Source: an uncultured Candidatus Saccharibacteria bacterium (GTDB lineage Bacteria; Patescibacteriota; Saccharimonadia; Saccharimonadales; Saccharimonadaceae). From it: DNA of 64,000 nucleotides. Below are positions 34,479 to 43,402 of this stretch, one piece after another. The notes under the pieces were generated by a model that was not told the origin of the DNA, searched no databases, and saw only the letters and a list, made by a program, of their open reading frames with translations. The stretch spans positions 62,001 to 126,000 of the forward strand of contig CALISR010000007.1 in NCBI GenBank assembly GCA_938041435.1, read 5' to 3'. Every line of letters starts with the position of its first letter. Positions within the stretch are counted from its first letter, which is position 1. The position numbers and the translations under genes were made by a program.

Positions 34479-35279
34479 TTACCACTGGTAGATCTCATCG
34501 CCCGCAGTAATTGCTGCTGCGAGCGTCTCAGCCCGCCGGAGACGCCAATACGCCATCACTGCATAGATAAGAACTGCTACACCACCGGTCAGCACCGCAT
34601 AGCCCACGCCGCGCACAACCCGCGTGTCACTCCCTTGGATAAATATCACATAGAGCGAAACTGCACCCACCAGTGGTGCTGCCGCTGCTGCAACCACCGC
34701 CCAGCGTGCCCGCACTACACGATTACTAGCAAATGTCCGGGTGTGCTGGCGTCGCGCCCAGGCTGCAGCAAGTGCCGCCACGAGCCCAGCACTAATCACC
34801 ATAAACAAGTAGAGGCGATTCGTCGCTTGGTTGGCATCGTCTACTGTTGTATTAAGCACACCAACGGCTGAGTCATACTGACTCACCGCTGTTTCTACAT
34901 CTGTCAAATAGACTGCTGCAGCCTGCGTATCTTTGCTAGCAAAGGCTTGCGGAGCACGCCCAAGAAGCGTCTTGACGGCTGAGGCTTTTTCCTTTACAGC
35001 TGCCGCATGACGATTATATTCATCGCCAAGCTGCGCCGAAAATGAGTGCCCGGCTACTACCGCAAAGGCTGCTGCAGCCTGCTTGGCTCGTTCATCAATA
35101 GAGTCCTTCTTGGGCTGAGTGGCATAAAGCTCACGTGTAAAGGCTTGATAGGCTGTACTCGCTCGCTTAACCACTGTAATATCGGCTTGGTTGGCCAGTG
35201 GCGTTGCACGAGCCTGAGCACTGCCAACACTAAGTGCTGCTAATATGATGAGTGTTCCTGCAAGCAGCCAACGCCTCAT
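34479..35279 (-). CDS. Orphan exported/membrane protein within the heat-shock block
   Basis: 266 residues. An N-terminal signal peptide (RRWLLAGTLIILAALSVGSAQA) is followed by an alanine-rich helical domain of about 130 residues outside the membrane, then three C-terminal helices. The start at 35279 is chosen for its GGAG 8 bases upstream; the GTG at 35288 is an alternative. It follows grpE by 11 bases and precedes the dnaK promoter. Its place between grpE and dnaK suggests a stress role at the envelope, but no family was recognised. Confidence 0.72.
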   Translation of the reverse strand: MRRWLLAGTLIILAALSVGSAQARATPLANQADITVVKRASTAYQAFTRELYATQPKKDSIDERAKQAAAAFAVVAGHSFSAQLGDEYNRHAAAVKEKASAVKTLLGRAPQAFASKDTQAAAVYLTDVETAVSQYDSAVGVLNTTVDDANQATNRLYLFMVISAGLVAALAAAWARRQHTRTFASNRVVRARWAVVAAAAAPLVGAVSLYVIFIQGSDTRVVRGVGYAVLTGGVAVLIYAVMAYWRLRRAETLAAAITAGDEIYQW

Positions 35280-35290
35280 CCCACTCACTC

Positions 35291-35767
35291 CTACGGCTGC
35301 CGGCTGACCCGCACCATAGCATGGCGCAGGACGTGGCCATCAAGCTTATAGCCGCGCTGCAGCTCTTCGCTAATAATTTCTTTGTCACCACCTTCATCAT
35401 CCATCGAGACAGCTTCGTGAAGGTCTGGATCGAACTCCGTCGTGCCAAGCTCAACCATGATCGGCTCAAGCTTGAACTCTGCCATCAAGCCATCGAGCTT
35501 CTTCGACATCGCTACTACTCCACTTGCCCATGTGTCGTTCTGGAGCTTCTTGGGGACGTTGGCAGTGGCGCGCTCGATCGTATCAATCACAGGCAAGAGC
35601 TTGTGAATCGCCTGCTGGGCACCTGCCGCTTTGGCCTGGGATTTTTCGGCGTCAACGCGCTTGCGATAATTCTCAAAGTCTGCTCTGGTGCGCTGCAGAT
35701 CCTGCGTGAGCTCACCAATCTGCTGTTCAAGCTCTGTTGTATTTGGCGCTTTCTTGTGTTTTGTCAT
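35291..35767 (-). CDS. grpE: Nucleotide exchange factor GrpE
   Basis: GrpE releases ADP from DnaK. The 158-residue protein has the N-terminal coiled coil ending in the signature RADFENYRKRV, a four-helix core and the C-terminal beta domain (EFDPDLHEAVSM ... RGYKLDGHVLRHAMVRVS). AGGAGG lies 10 bases before the ATG at 35767; the ATG at 35776 is too close to that site. The expected dnaJ is not in the window. Confidence 0.95.
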   Translation of the reverse strand: MTKHKKAPNTTELEQQIGELTQDLQRTRADFENYRKRVDAEKSQAKAAGAQQAIHKLLPVIDTIERATANVPKKLQNDTWASGVVAMSKKLDGLMAEFKLEPIMVELGTTEFDPDLHEAVSMDDEGGDKEIISEELQRGYKLDGHVLRHAMVRVSRQP

Positions 35768-35881
35768 CGATATCATTCCTCCTGCCTAGTGGTTTTGCCT
35801 GTGGTACCGAGCAGCTCGCTCAGTCGTCATTATCCTTCATAGTATAGCATGGCTGCAGCACAAATAACAGTGGTCGTGCCA

Positions 35882-36592
35882 TTATAATATCTCCTCCAGC
35901 ATCACCCCAGTGCGCTTGACGAGCTCGATGGTACGGCGGTAGTGCTGGCGCATGGGACCAATTACACCAATGTAGCTGCGGTCGCTATAGGGTGAGCGAA
36001 ATTTGCTAATGATGAGTGTCGCATCGCTGCTCTTGCCAATGGGATTCTCGCTGCCGATGAAGACATTGAGTGGCTCGTTGGGCCGAGCTTCGCGCAGCCA
36101 CGGCTCGATATTGTCAATCAAATGCGCTACTGATTGGACATGCTTGCCCTCAAGAAATTCTGGCTGGCTAAAGAGCCGGCTAATGCCATTCATATAGAGC
36201 TCACTGCCGATGGTAGCAAAGCCCAGGTTACCCGTGAGCTCGACGAGGCTATCCACCGCACTGCGAATAGCTCGATCAGCTGCATCGAGATGTGAGTTGA
36301 CGTGCGCTTCAATAGCCTTGGTGCTGCGATCAATTCCACTGGGGAGCTCACTCATCTGAGCGTTGGTGATGCCGTTGACGTAGAAGCGGTAGCCCTTGCT
36401 GGTGGGGATACGCCCAGCACTGGTGTGCGGCGCTTTAACGAAGCCCATCTCCTCGAGCTTGGCCATCTCACTGCGAATGGTTGCACTAGACACCCCAAAT
36501 AGCTTTGCCAGCGTCACACTCCCCACAGGGGCAGCAATCTCGGCGTATTGCTCGATGATGGCAGAAAGAATCGCTTGTTGCCGTTCTGTCAT
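35882..36592 (-). CDS. hrcA: Heat-inducible transcription repressor HrcA (short form)
   Basis: HrcA binds CIRCE operators and represses chaperone genes. The 236-residue protein has the N-terminal winged helix (TERQQAILSAIIEQY, SSATIRSEMAKLEEMGFVK, HTSAGRIPTSKGYRFYV) and a reduced central/dimerisation region; typical HrcA is about 340 residues, so this is a compact form. The C-terminal GVIGPMRQHYRRTIELV is conserved. TATAAT ends 6 bases before the ATG at 36592, and a CIRCE covers the -35, giving autoregulation. Confidence 0.93.
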   Translation of the reverse strand: MTERQQAILSAIIEQYAEIAAPVGSVTLAKLFGVSSATIRSEMAKLEEMGFVKAPHTSAGRIPTSKGYRFYVNGITNAQMSELPSGIDRSTKAIEAHVNSHLDAADRAIRSAVDSLVELTGNLGFATIGSELYMNGISRLFSQPEFLEGKHVQSVAHLIDNIEPWLREARPNEPLNVFIGSENPIGKSSDATLIISKFRSPYSDRSYIGVIGPMRQHYRRTIELVKRTGVMLEEIL

Positions 36593-36598
36593 AGCCGC

Positions 36599-36639
36599 AT
36601 TATAGCGCAGAATTGGCACTCTCGTCAATAGAGTGCTAA
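36599..36639 (-). promoter_or_regulatory. hrcA promoter with CIRCE
   Basis: The CIRCE TTGGCACTC-N9-GAGTGCTAA is at 36613-36639. On the minus strand TTGACG (36623-36628), 18 bases and TATAAT (36599-36604) precede the ATG by 6 bases, so the mRNA should be leaderless and HrcA-repressed. Confidence 0.88.
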
Positions 36640-36859
36640 TGAGCTAGTGGAAGATGTAGTCTATTTCTTGTTGATAAGCCTCGTCTGCTAGCGAGACGTG
36701 CCACAGCGAGCTATCCTTCCGCTCCTTGGTCGTCGAGATCGTGATGCTTGATCATTGCGCTCTCGATTGTTTCGCGGTGCGGGGGTGATGGCAACATACA
36801 TGCGGTAGTTACTACCTCTGTCACTCTACTATTTCTTTTCACTATTTTACCTATCACAA
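36640..36859. other. Spacer with a possible decayed minus-strand coding remnant
   Basis: One minus-strand frame ending at 36644 reads STTKERKDSSLWHVSLADEA and so on for about 36 codons, without a start. A second frame further right (MLPSPPHRETIESAM..) runs 28 codons. They may be pieces of one broken gene. Weak. Confidence 0.2.
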
Positions 36860-37162
36860 CTAGCACTCCTTACACTGAGCAATGAGCTGGCTCAGTTCAT
36901 TTCTTGCCTGTAGATTCTGCTGCTTGAGCCGATCCATAGCACGCACGATGGCCTTACCCAGGTCGGGGTCGCCATCTGCAATGTCAAAGCAATTTTTCCA
37001 GAGCTCACTATACGTCCAAGCCGTCATTGCTATCCTGCGGCGCAACTCGGCTGCTCGCGGGCAGCCATAGCACTGCTTGGGGATATAAGAAGCCGCAGAT
37101 ATATCTGGCTCATCAAGCCCCTCCACAATGCCATAAAATTCTCGTTCTTTGTCTGATGCCAT
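36860..37162 (-). CDS. CxxC orphan protein B (paralogue of its neighbour)
   Basis: About 100 residues from the ATG at 37162. It has FYGIVEGLDEPDISA, then IPKQCYGCPRAAELRR, a helical region and a C-terminal CKEC. The adjacent upstream protein shares FYGI.GGL...IP.KC.KCP..A....K.AW, so the two are tandem paralogues. The two CxxC pairs could bind zinc. A longer start at 37252 would overlap the upstream gene by 38 bases; TATACA ends 8 bases before 37162. Function unknown. Confidence 0.6.
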   Translation of the reverse strand: MASDKEREFYGIVEGLDEPDISAASYIPKQCYGCPRAAELRRRIAMTAWTYSELWKNCFDIADGDPDLGKAIVRAMDRLKQQNLQARNELSQLIAQCKEC

Positions 37163-37214
37163 CGGTGTTTTGTATATCCCTCTGTCGTTATTTATTGGCG
37201 CAAATAGACTGCTA

Positions 37215-37838
37215 TTAGTCGGAGGTGCCTGATTCGGATGGGTCCTGCTCACCTCTGCCAGTACGACGGACTGTCGCTACTTCGTCACTTTTCCCATTGG
37301 GCATAGTGTGTGAGCCGCACACCTCTACAACCGTTTCTCCATCTCGACTTATGCATTTTATAATTCCAGGACAGCCTGCTGTTTGCTTTTCTATTCCTGG
37401 CAGCAGCTGATTGAACGCGGCACCCCCTATAGCAAGCTTCATCTCTACGATCTTCCCATACTCAGCTCGTGCCTCTTCTAGCCGCTTTGGGTCCTCTAGG
37501 ATCTGCTCTATCTCCTCCTCAGACATGCCTTGCACTCGTAGCCATGTTGTAATATTGTCTGCCGTCTCCAGCGCTGTACGCTCCAGCGCTTTCTTCTGTG
37601 CCCATGCCGTTTTGAGCGCCTCTATTGTCCCTGCCAGCAGTGGGCACTTTCGACATTTTTCAGGGATATTGCTATCAAGATCAAGATCCGTACTCAGCCC
37701 ACCAATAATACCGTAAAAATCACCAAGCTGCTCTGTCACAATATCAGGTAGTGTAGCGATTTTTTGCCCTGTTGTCAATCTGAGTGAGATTTGAGCTGCC
37801 AAAGCTTTGTCAGTTCTCACACCTCTCGTTGTTATCAC
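37215..37838 (-). CDS. CxxC orphan protein A
   Basis: A 207-residue soluble protein with a GTG start. DFYGIIGGLSTDLDLDS and IPEKCRKCPLLAGTIEAL match the smaller protein downstream. A helical segment with EEEIEQILEDPKRLEEA follows. Further cysteines near the C-terminus (GCPGIIKC, VEVCGSH) suggest metal binding. The tail is polar and probably disordered. No family recognised. Confidence 0.62.
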   Translation of the reverse strand: MITTRGVRTDKALAAQISLRLTTGQKIATLPDIVTEQLGDFYGIIGGLSTDLDLDSNIPEKCRKCPLLAGTIEALKTAWAQKKALERTALETADNITTWLRVQGMSEEEIEQILEDPKRLEEARAEYGKIVEMKLAIGGAAFNQLLPGIEKQTAGCPGIIKCISRDGETVVEVCGSHTMPNGKSDEVATVRRTGRGEQDPSESGTSD

Positions 37839-38020
37839 CTTTCCTCAGAATATTAGTAGAGATGAATATTATTCGTGAGTATTCAAATCCTCTCCCTGAG
37901 GTCAGGGTTAATTGTTACGATCGATAGTAGCTCCATCAGATGAAGTAGCCTATCCCCTCTCACCATACCAGAGTAGAAACAGCGCAATAGCACCGAGCAT
38001 AACCTACAAATCTGCTGCCA

Positions 38021-39451
38021 TTACTTCCCACTGCGTGCCCGCGTGAAGCGCCGGGCAGCGTCGGTGGAGAACATGAGCACGATGACGATGTTGACGCCAA
38101 TGAAGAGCAGTGTGCCAGCCGCCGACCATGTAACCCTGCCGATCGTCAGCCCAAATGAACTAATTACCGCTGCGAGGCTAGCAATGCTCATCAGCAAAAT
38201 CCGCGAGCGATCGCTGCCGCGGAAGGTCAGCCCCGCAAGAAAAATCACGATGCCAATCCACGTCGTGGACACAATGGCCGAGATAGTCGCCACGATATGC
38301 GTCGCACTCTCAATACTCTGCAGCGGCAGGCCACTGTCGTGAAAGATCCGCACCACCTCCATGCGCAAGTGGCTAAAGTTGAGAATCTCGAAGAAGGTAC
38401 TCATCGTGGCCACAGCAATCGCCAGGCCAATCATAATAATCCCAAGGGCGATCTGTGGTGGGCGACGGCTCAAAAATTGCGACATGAGGGTGGCATGCTC
38501 ATCGGGCATGGTCTCGTGCGTCGTTGCATCGAGGATTAGATCGGAAGGCACGTCCTCGTCTTCGCTTGCCTTGGCACGGACGCGGCCAAGCTCGATGACA
38601 GGCAGGTCACCATCGGTAATAATATTATCCCCACCTCCGTTGCGCGAGTGGTAGCCCGTTGAGAAATCCTCCAGCACCGTGAGCTCAATCGAGCGAAGCG
38701 CGCGTGTGACCGTCTTGACGACGTAGTCGCGCTCAATGTCGGTGTTTTCGTCGATCTTATGCGTCACTTGCAATGTAAAGATTGATAACCCCACACTCTT
38801 GTCGTACGTACCAGCCGCGAGCCAGTCCACCTGATGCCCGCCGGGCAACAACCACCCCTGGGGACAGCGCCAGAAGCGTACGTGATGGCGCTTGCCCGGG
38901 TTGCCATCAATCTCCTGCTGGTAGGCAAAGTCCTGCTGCCTGCCAAATAGCACTAGAGGTGAGACTGGTGCATTAGGATAGCTGCGGCGGGTCAGTGTGG
39001 CGAGGATAATCCGCCACGACGAGCGCACCGTCACATCATCAGCCAGCGCCCAGCCAGCGGCGGTCATGGCACGGTGGAGCTGAGCTTCACTGCCGCGAAA
39101 GGCGAGATTAACCGGATCTCCGAGGAGACCATCTGGGGTGCGCGTCCGGCCAATGAAATAATTAGGCACATAAATACTGCTCAAGATGCGGTGCAAGCGC
39201 GGCAATGCAAAATATGCCGTAATCACCCACACCACAGCAAAGAACCCTACCAGCCACCAGCCACCAGTGTGCCAGCCCTCGCGCCACACCAGCCAAACAA
39301 ACCAAAATGACGCCACCCCCGCAAAAATAAAGAACCCTTGATCGACCAACGCCGTGGGCGACCACACTGGTCGGCGCAGCGCCAGGGATGAGCGCTGCTT
39401 GTGCTCGGCATCACCTGGCTCAGCGGTAGCATGCGTGGCTGGCTTACTCAT
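38021..39451 (-). CDS. Membrane protein with LssY-like C-terminal domain
   Basis: 476 residues. Two N-terminal helices are followed by a soluble domain with GDPVNLAFRGSEAQLHRAMTAAGW and APVSPLVLFGRQQDFAYQ and RHHVRFWR, typical of the LssY_C family. Four more helices follow at the C-terminus. LssY_C domains are often joined to PAP2 phosphatases or DedA proteins, but no such domain is present here. Its start overlaps the gmk stop by 4 bases, so it is in the gmk operon. Role unknown; a lipid-related envelope function is a guess. Confidence 0.75.
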   Translation of the reverse strand: MSKPATHATAEPGDAEHKQRSSLALRRPVWSPTALVDQGFFIFAGVASFWFVWLVWREGWHTGGWWLVGFFAVVWVITAYFALPRLHRILSSIYVPNYFIGRTRTPDGLLGDPVNLAFRGSEAQLHRAMTAAGWALADDVTVRSSWRIILATLTRRSYPNAPVSPLVLFGRQQDFAYQQEIDGNPGKRHHVRFWRCPQGWLLPGGHQVDWLAAGTYDKSVGLSIFTLQVTHKIDENTDIERDYVVKTVTRALRSIELTVLEDFSTGYHSRNGGGDNIITDGDLPVIELGRVRAKASEDEDVPSDLILDATTHETMPDEHATLMSQFLSRRPPQIALGIIMIGLAIAVATMSTFFEILNFSHLRMEVVRIFHDSGLPLQSIESATHIVATISAIVSTTWIGIVIFLAGLTFRGSDRSRILLMSIASLAAVISSFGLTIGRVTWSAAGTLLFIGVNIVIVLMFSTDAARRFTRARSGK

Positions 39452-40179
39452 ACATGCTCCGGGTGCTCGCGCAAGAGGCTATCGAGCAAGTCTCGCGCCG
39501 CCAAGCGCGCTTCGTCATCCTTGCGATTATACACATCCGGCTTGGAGGCAATCGCCCGCACAATGCGCGCCGTCTCGTCGATATCATCGTTGATGACGAA
39601 GTGGTAGTATGGAACTTCGAGCGCGTGAGTGATCTCGCGGATTGCACTGGTGTAGCGCTTGGGCCACTCACGATCAAACTCCGCCTGCGAGGTATAGCGC
39701 ACGCTGAGGCGTCGCTGCCACTCCTGGAAGTTCGGCGGCAAGAGAAATATCGCGACCACGCCTGGGGAGAGCTTCTTATACTCATCAACGCCCTGCACAT
39801 CAATGTCCGTCACAGCAATCTTACCCGCATCGCGAATATCCTGAATCTGCCTGACCCCTGTACCATAGAGCGTTCCATGGACAAACTTCGCCTCGACGAA
39901 GGCGCGGCTCTGCAGCAGCTCTGCAGCAGTTGCTTCGTCGATATAATGATAGTCGACTCCCTTTTGCTCCCACACACCTTTGTTCTGACGAGGCTGACGG
40001 GTGGTGTACGAGACGATATCGGCAAACTCGGTGCTCGTGAGCAACCGCTGCTTCGTCGTATCCTTGCCTGCCCCAGAGATACCAACGAGTAACACTATCC
40101 TTGTGTCACACACAAGCTGGCGCACTGCCTCGGTCGGCTGATATTGTTCGATAAGTGATTGAAGATTCGTCATAGTCAT
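39448..40179 (-). CDS. gmk: Guanylate kinase (divergent)
   Basis: The 243-residue protein has the GMP-kinase core: P-loop LLVGISGAGKDT, the GMP-binding SYTTRQPR, GVDYHYID and the DIDVQGVDEYKK region. It differs from standard Gmk by an N-terminal extension of about 30 residues and a C-terminal tail of about 35. It phosphorylates GMP to GDP, although a guanylate-kinase-like role on another NMP is possible. Start 40179 (MTMTNL) is near TGC-TATCAT; the ATG two codons on is an equal alternative. Confidence 0.82.
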   Translation of the reverse strand: MTMTNLQSLIEQYQPTEAVRQLVCDTRIVLLVGISGAGKDTTKQRLLTSTEFADIVSYTTRQPRQNKGVWEQKGVDYHYIDEATAAELLQSRAFVEAKFVHGTLYGTGVRQIQDIRDAGKIAVTDIDVQGVDEYKKLSPGVVAIFLLPPNFQEWQRRLSVRYTSQAEFDREWPKRYTSAIREITHALEVPYYHFVINDDIDETARIVRAIASKPDVYNRKDDEARLAARDLLDSLLREHPEHV

Positions 40180-40235
40180 ATCATATTTATGATAGCACAT
40201 CGTAGAGAGTGGTTTCTCACCCGTGGCGTAAGAAG

Positions 40236-40730
40236 CTAGCTATTCTTGATATTGTTTAGATCTATCTGAAAGTAGTCTTCCAGAAACTCTTGGGAGTACT
40301 GATCGATATCTGTCATACGTCCTCCGATACGCACACAATCAGGCATTCCCATATAATCTGGTTTCGTTACAGCGTGATATTGCCGATGCGCAATAATCAA
40401 TGCTGGTTGGAGCTGCTGCTCAGGTCGAAACTCATGATGAATTGCTACCGCAATCTCCTTTTCTCTACCGCGCGTTTGGTATGTCCACCGGCCACGGGCA
40501 ATTGACTGTGCCGTGCGTCGTGCGTCCGCATAGTGACGAGTAAAATGCACTGGCGCGCCATCAAGAGTAAGCGCATCGTTGCCATTGCTCAGTTCTAACG
40601 CAAGCCGCGCTAAGCTCACTGCTCGCCAATACCGATAATCGCTCTCTCTCTCTGCAGGTGGCACATTGTCATACACAAGTGCTCTGTCTATATCGGCCAC
40701 CAATCGGTCATAACGTATCTGCACTTGCAC
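40236..40730 (-). CDS. Hypothetical protein downstream of lepA-C
   Basis: A 164-residue soluble protein, mixed alpha/beta, with no signal or membrane segment and no recognised motif. The GTG start at 40730 has AGGAG 5 bases before it, and it follows lepA-C by 17 bases, so it is probably translated from the same mRNA. Confidence 0.6.
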   Translation of the reverse strand: MQVQIRYDRLVADIDRALVYDNVPPAERESDYRYWRAVSLARLALELSNGNDALTLDGAPVHFTRHYADARRTAQSIARGRWTYQTRGREKEIAVAIHHEFRPEQQLQPALIIAHRQYHAVTKPDYMGMPDCVRIGGRMTDIDQYSQEFLEDYFQIDLNNIKNS

Positions 40731-40747
40731 ACAGCTCCTGTTAGTTG

Positions 40748-41707
40748 TTAGTCTCGCTTGAGCATTACGGTAAAGGCTTCGCTAGGGATATCGACCTTGC
40801 CAAAACGTTTCATGCGCTTCTTGCCGCGAGCTTGCTTGGCGAGGAGCTTCTTCTTGCGGCTCACATCACCGCCGTAGAGATAGCCCGTCACATCTTTGCG
40901 GTAGGCACCAATATTTTCGCGAGCAATAAACTTTCCACCAATCGCTGCCTGCAGTGCCACCTCAAAGCTCTGGCGCGGCACGACATCCTTGAGCTTCTTC
41001 ACCACCTCGCGCCCCAGCCGTTGCGACTCCGAGCGGTGGCACATCACACTCAGCGCATCGACCATCTCACCTGCCACGTAGAAATCCACGCGCACTAAAT
41101 CCTCCACTTGGTAGCCCCGCAGTTCATAATTAAACGAACCGTAGCCACTGGTGACTGACTTGAGTTGGTCATAAAAATCCGTCAGGAGATTGGCCAGTGG
41201 CGCCGCAAAGGAGATGAGGGCACGCTCGTCGATGTAACTGAGGTTCTTTTGCCGGCCGCGCTTGCTAACGATGAGCTGGATCACCGCGCCGATGTAATCT
41301 TGAGGCACAACGATCTCACCATCAATCCACGGCTCGCGAATCTCCTTGATCTGTGCTGGGTCAGGCAATTCGCTGGCAGACTTGATATCCAGCTCATCGC
41401 CATTGGTCAAACTGACTTGGTAGTCGGTACTTGGGTTGGTGACGATGAGGTCCAAATTATACTCGCGCTCAAGCCGCTCACGAATGATATCCATATGCAA
41501 GAGGCCAAGGAAGCCAATCCGCACACCATAACCCAACACCGGCGAATTCTCTGGCTCAAACTGCAGCGCACTATCGCTCAGGCTCAGCCGCTCAATTGCC
41601 TCCTTCAGGTCATTATAATCTTCATTAGACACCGGAAAGAACCCTGCGTAGACGAAGGGCTTGACTTCTTTGTAGCCAGGGAGAGGCTGGACGATTATCG
41701 CTGTCAT
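40748..41707 (-). CDS. lepA: Elongation factor 4 (LepA), separate C-terminal half
   Basis: 319 residues covering LepA domain III, domain V and the unique C-terminal domain. It begins with PLPGYKEVKPFVYAGFFPV, then GYGVRIGFLGLLHMDIIRERLEREY, and ends with KQARGKKRMKRFGKVDIPSEAF. There is no GTPase domain; that is encoded at 48329-49300. Together the halves cover the whole protein with no gap. TGC-TATAAT (41715-41720, minus) ends 7 bases before the ATG, so this half has its own leaderless promoter and is probably made as a separate polypeptide that joins the N-terminal half on the ribosome. Confidence 0.93.
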   Translation of the reverse strand: MTAIIVQPLPGYKEVKPFVYAGFFPVSNEDYNDLKEAIERLSLSDSALQFEPENSPVLGYGVRIGFLGLLHMDIIRERLEREYNLDLIVTNPSTDYQVSLTNGDELDIKSASELPDPAQIKEIREPWIDGEIVVPQDYIGAVIQLIVSKRGRQKNLSYIDERALISFAAPLANLLTDFYDQLKSVTSGYGSFNYELRGYQVEDLVRVDFYVAGEMVDALSVMCHRSESQRLGREVVKKLKDVVPRQSFEVALQAAIGGKFIARENIGAYRKDVTGYLYGGDVSRKKKLLAKQARGKKRMKRFGKVDIPSEAFTVMLKRD

Positions 41708-41714
41708 ATTTGAT

Positions 41715-41720
41715 ATTATA
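41715..41720 (-). promoter_or_regulatory. -10 box of lepA-C
   Basis: TATAAT preceded by TGC (extended -10), 7 bases before the ATG at 41707. Confidence 0.65.
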
Positions 41721-41743
41721 GCAAGTTTTGCGACAGAGGAGAA

Positions 41744-41881
41744 TTACCCTTCTTGTGAGGAGCCCTTACGCTCTACAGATGGATTAAGATGCTTTTCGCG
41801 GTAGTGCTGAATCTGCGAGAACTGCTCGGGCGAGAGGCAAAACATTGGCCTATAGTCATCAATCGCTCTATACTTTTTCAT
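41744..41881 (-). CDS. Possible 45-residue protein
   Basis: The minus-strand frame starts MKKYRAIDDYRPMFCLSPEQ and is polar throughout, with codon use like its neighbours. A weak GGAA lies 6 bases before the ATG and a TATACT box lies about 20 bases further up. It fills an otherwise empty 300-base gap between lepA-C and the next gene. No family recognised. Confidence 0.42.
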   Translation of the reverse strand: MKKYRAIDDYRPMFCLSPEQFSQIQHYREKHLNPSVERKGSSQEG

Positions 41882-42010
41882 CGCAATTCCAAGCTTTTTT
41901 GTAGTATACTACACACTATACATTCAGCCACTTCTTAAATTGTGCGACTAATCGTAGTATTCTGTCACATGGAAGTTCAGGAAGTATTCTTGTGAGTGAA
42001 AATGAGGGTA

Positions 42011-43402
42011 TTAGCGAAGGAGATGACTTTTGCTTGAGACGTCATATGTGTTGAAGAATGTTTCATCGCGAGGTACCGATACTTTCGGCAATGTCGGCTG
42101 CTGAGCACGAATATAGCCATAAAGCGTTGGCCTATTTGTCGTTGATCCGCCACTATGATCATCAATAACAATGGCAGGTTTTGCGCCAGCTGCTTCGGCT
42201 GTCTTTGATACGTAATCTACAATAGCATTATAAAACTCACCAACGTCTATTTTGTGAATATAGTTTTCTGTTGGGTTGAGCCCACGCACCAATAGCACAT
42301 TATCTCCCGTTTGGCTATCATGCGTTTCGATAAGCATTGCTGCGCCAACGATCCGCTCATTCTTCTTACCAGGTCGCGCTTTAATCATAAGAGAAGTAAA
42401 GTTTGGAAAATCTTCTGCTAATGAATCGTATTTATCAGCCCAGCATGCATCGGCAATTTGTCCCGACATCTCCATCAGTATGCCTCTTGTTGGAATAAAT
42501 TGTAGAGTAGTCGTACCGAGTCGTTCGGCTTTTTGCTGGTGCAGATTCATTGCCTCTTCAAGAGCACGGGTACTGTTCATTTGCTTAAACTTATTCGCTT
42601 GCTTCTTATCGCTAAAATACTGCCCATAAACTTCCTGATTTACAATATGTTCTATAAACTCGCGCATACTTGCCAGTGATTCAATTGATGGCTGAACGCT
42701 CAGACCGGCCATTTCACGACGTTGATTTGGCTGTTTGCGCATTGCCCAGGCGTAAACCAGTCGACGCATTGACTGATGCAAGCTCTTATACGGTTGTAGC
42801 TCTTGAAACCCACGCGTAAAGTCGGCCGGGGAATCCATTACAAAGCGGGTAGTATCAGCAAAATCTCCTTGTTGAACTTGCTCGACATACTTCTGGAGAG
42901 CATCCTTGCGACGCTTAAGATTACTGATCTTGATATTTGCTTTTGGATCATTATTGTCAGTAGTATCAATACGATGTTGTAAATCTTCTAGTTCAACAGA
43001 AATATCAGCGCGCAACTCATCGATTGCTTGACGCATGCCGCCACCTTGAGGACTCGTTAGCGCGCGAGCATGCATAATATCATTTCGTAATATATCATAG
43101 CGTTCAATAACATCTGGGGTCCAGCCTATACGTTCTTTCTTACCAGCAACAGTTGCTATGCTGTAAACATCACTTGGCTGATAGAATTCCTTCATGGCAG
43201 TAATGCGACCGTCTTCGGCTGCTTGGTTATGATAACGAATTTTTTCCTGTAACCCCGCATCACTATTGCCACCCCAACGAGAACCTTTATAGCCCGTTAA
43301 TGTCATGAGAACATCACGCAAAACTGGCGATTCCTCAAGCTGTTTTGTATAGACCTCATCAAGCTCTGCCGCCTGAAAGGCTTGTCGAAATGTTTCAATC
43401 AC
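42011..43402 (-). CDS. Large orphan protein, AT-rich (cassette gene 2)
   Basis: A 463-residue soluble protein with a GTG start that overlaps the preceding stop (GTGA). The first 250 residues are helical and charged. The C-terminal 200 (IPTRGILMEMSGQIADACWADK, GAAMLIETHDSQTGDNVLLVRGLNP, AIVIDDHSGGSTTNRPTLYGYI) form a mixed alpha/beta domain that could be a divergent acyltransferase-like (GNAT) fold; this is a guess. Base composition is lower in GC than flanking genes, pointing to acquisition. Confidence 0.6.
   Translation of the reverse strand: MIETFRQAFQAAELDEVYTKQLEESPVLRDVLMTLTGYKGSRWGGNSDAGLQEKIRYHNQAAEDGRITAMKEFYQPSDVYSIATVAGKKERIGWTPDVIERYDILRNDIMHARALTSPQGGGMRQAIDELRADISVELEDLQHRIDTTDNNDPKANIKISNLKRRKDALQKYVEQVQQGDFADTTRFVMDSPADFTRGFQELQPYKSLHQSMRRLVYAWAMRKQPNQRREMAGLSVQPSIESLASMREFIEHIVNQEVYGQYFSDKKQANKFKQMNSTRALEEAMNLHQQKAERLGTTTLQFIPTRGILMEMSGQIADACWADKYDSLAEDFPNFTSLMIKARPGKKNERIVGAAMLIETHDSQTGDNVLLVRGLNPTENYIHKIDVGEFYNAIVDYVSKTAEAAGAKPAIVIDDHSGGSTTNRPTLYGYIRAQQPTLPKVSVPRDETFFNTYDVSSKSHLLR

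Noticed and set aside
40748..41707. lepA-C as a decayed gene fragment
   Set aside because: The frame is intact over 319 codons with conserved motifs, starts at a domain boundary and has its own promoter in the local style.
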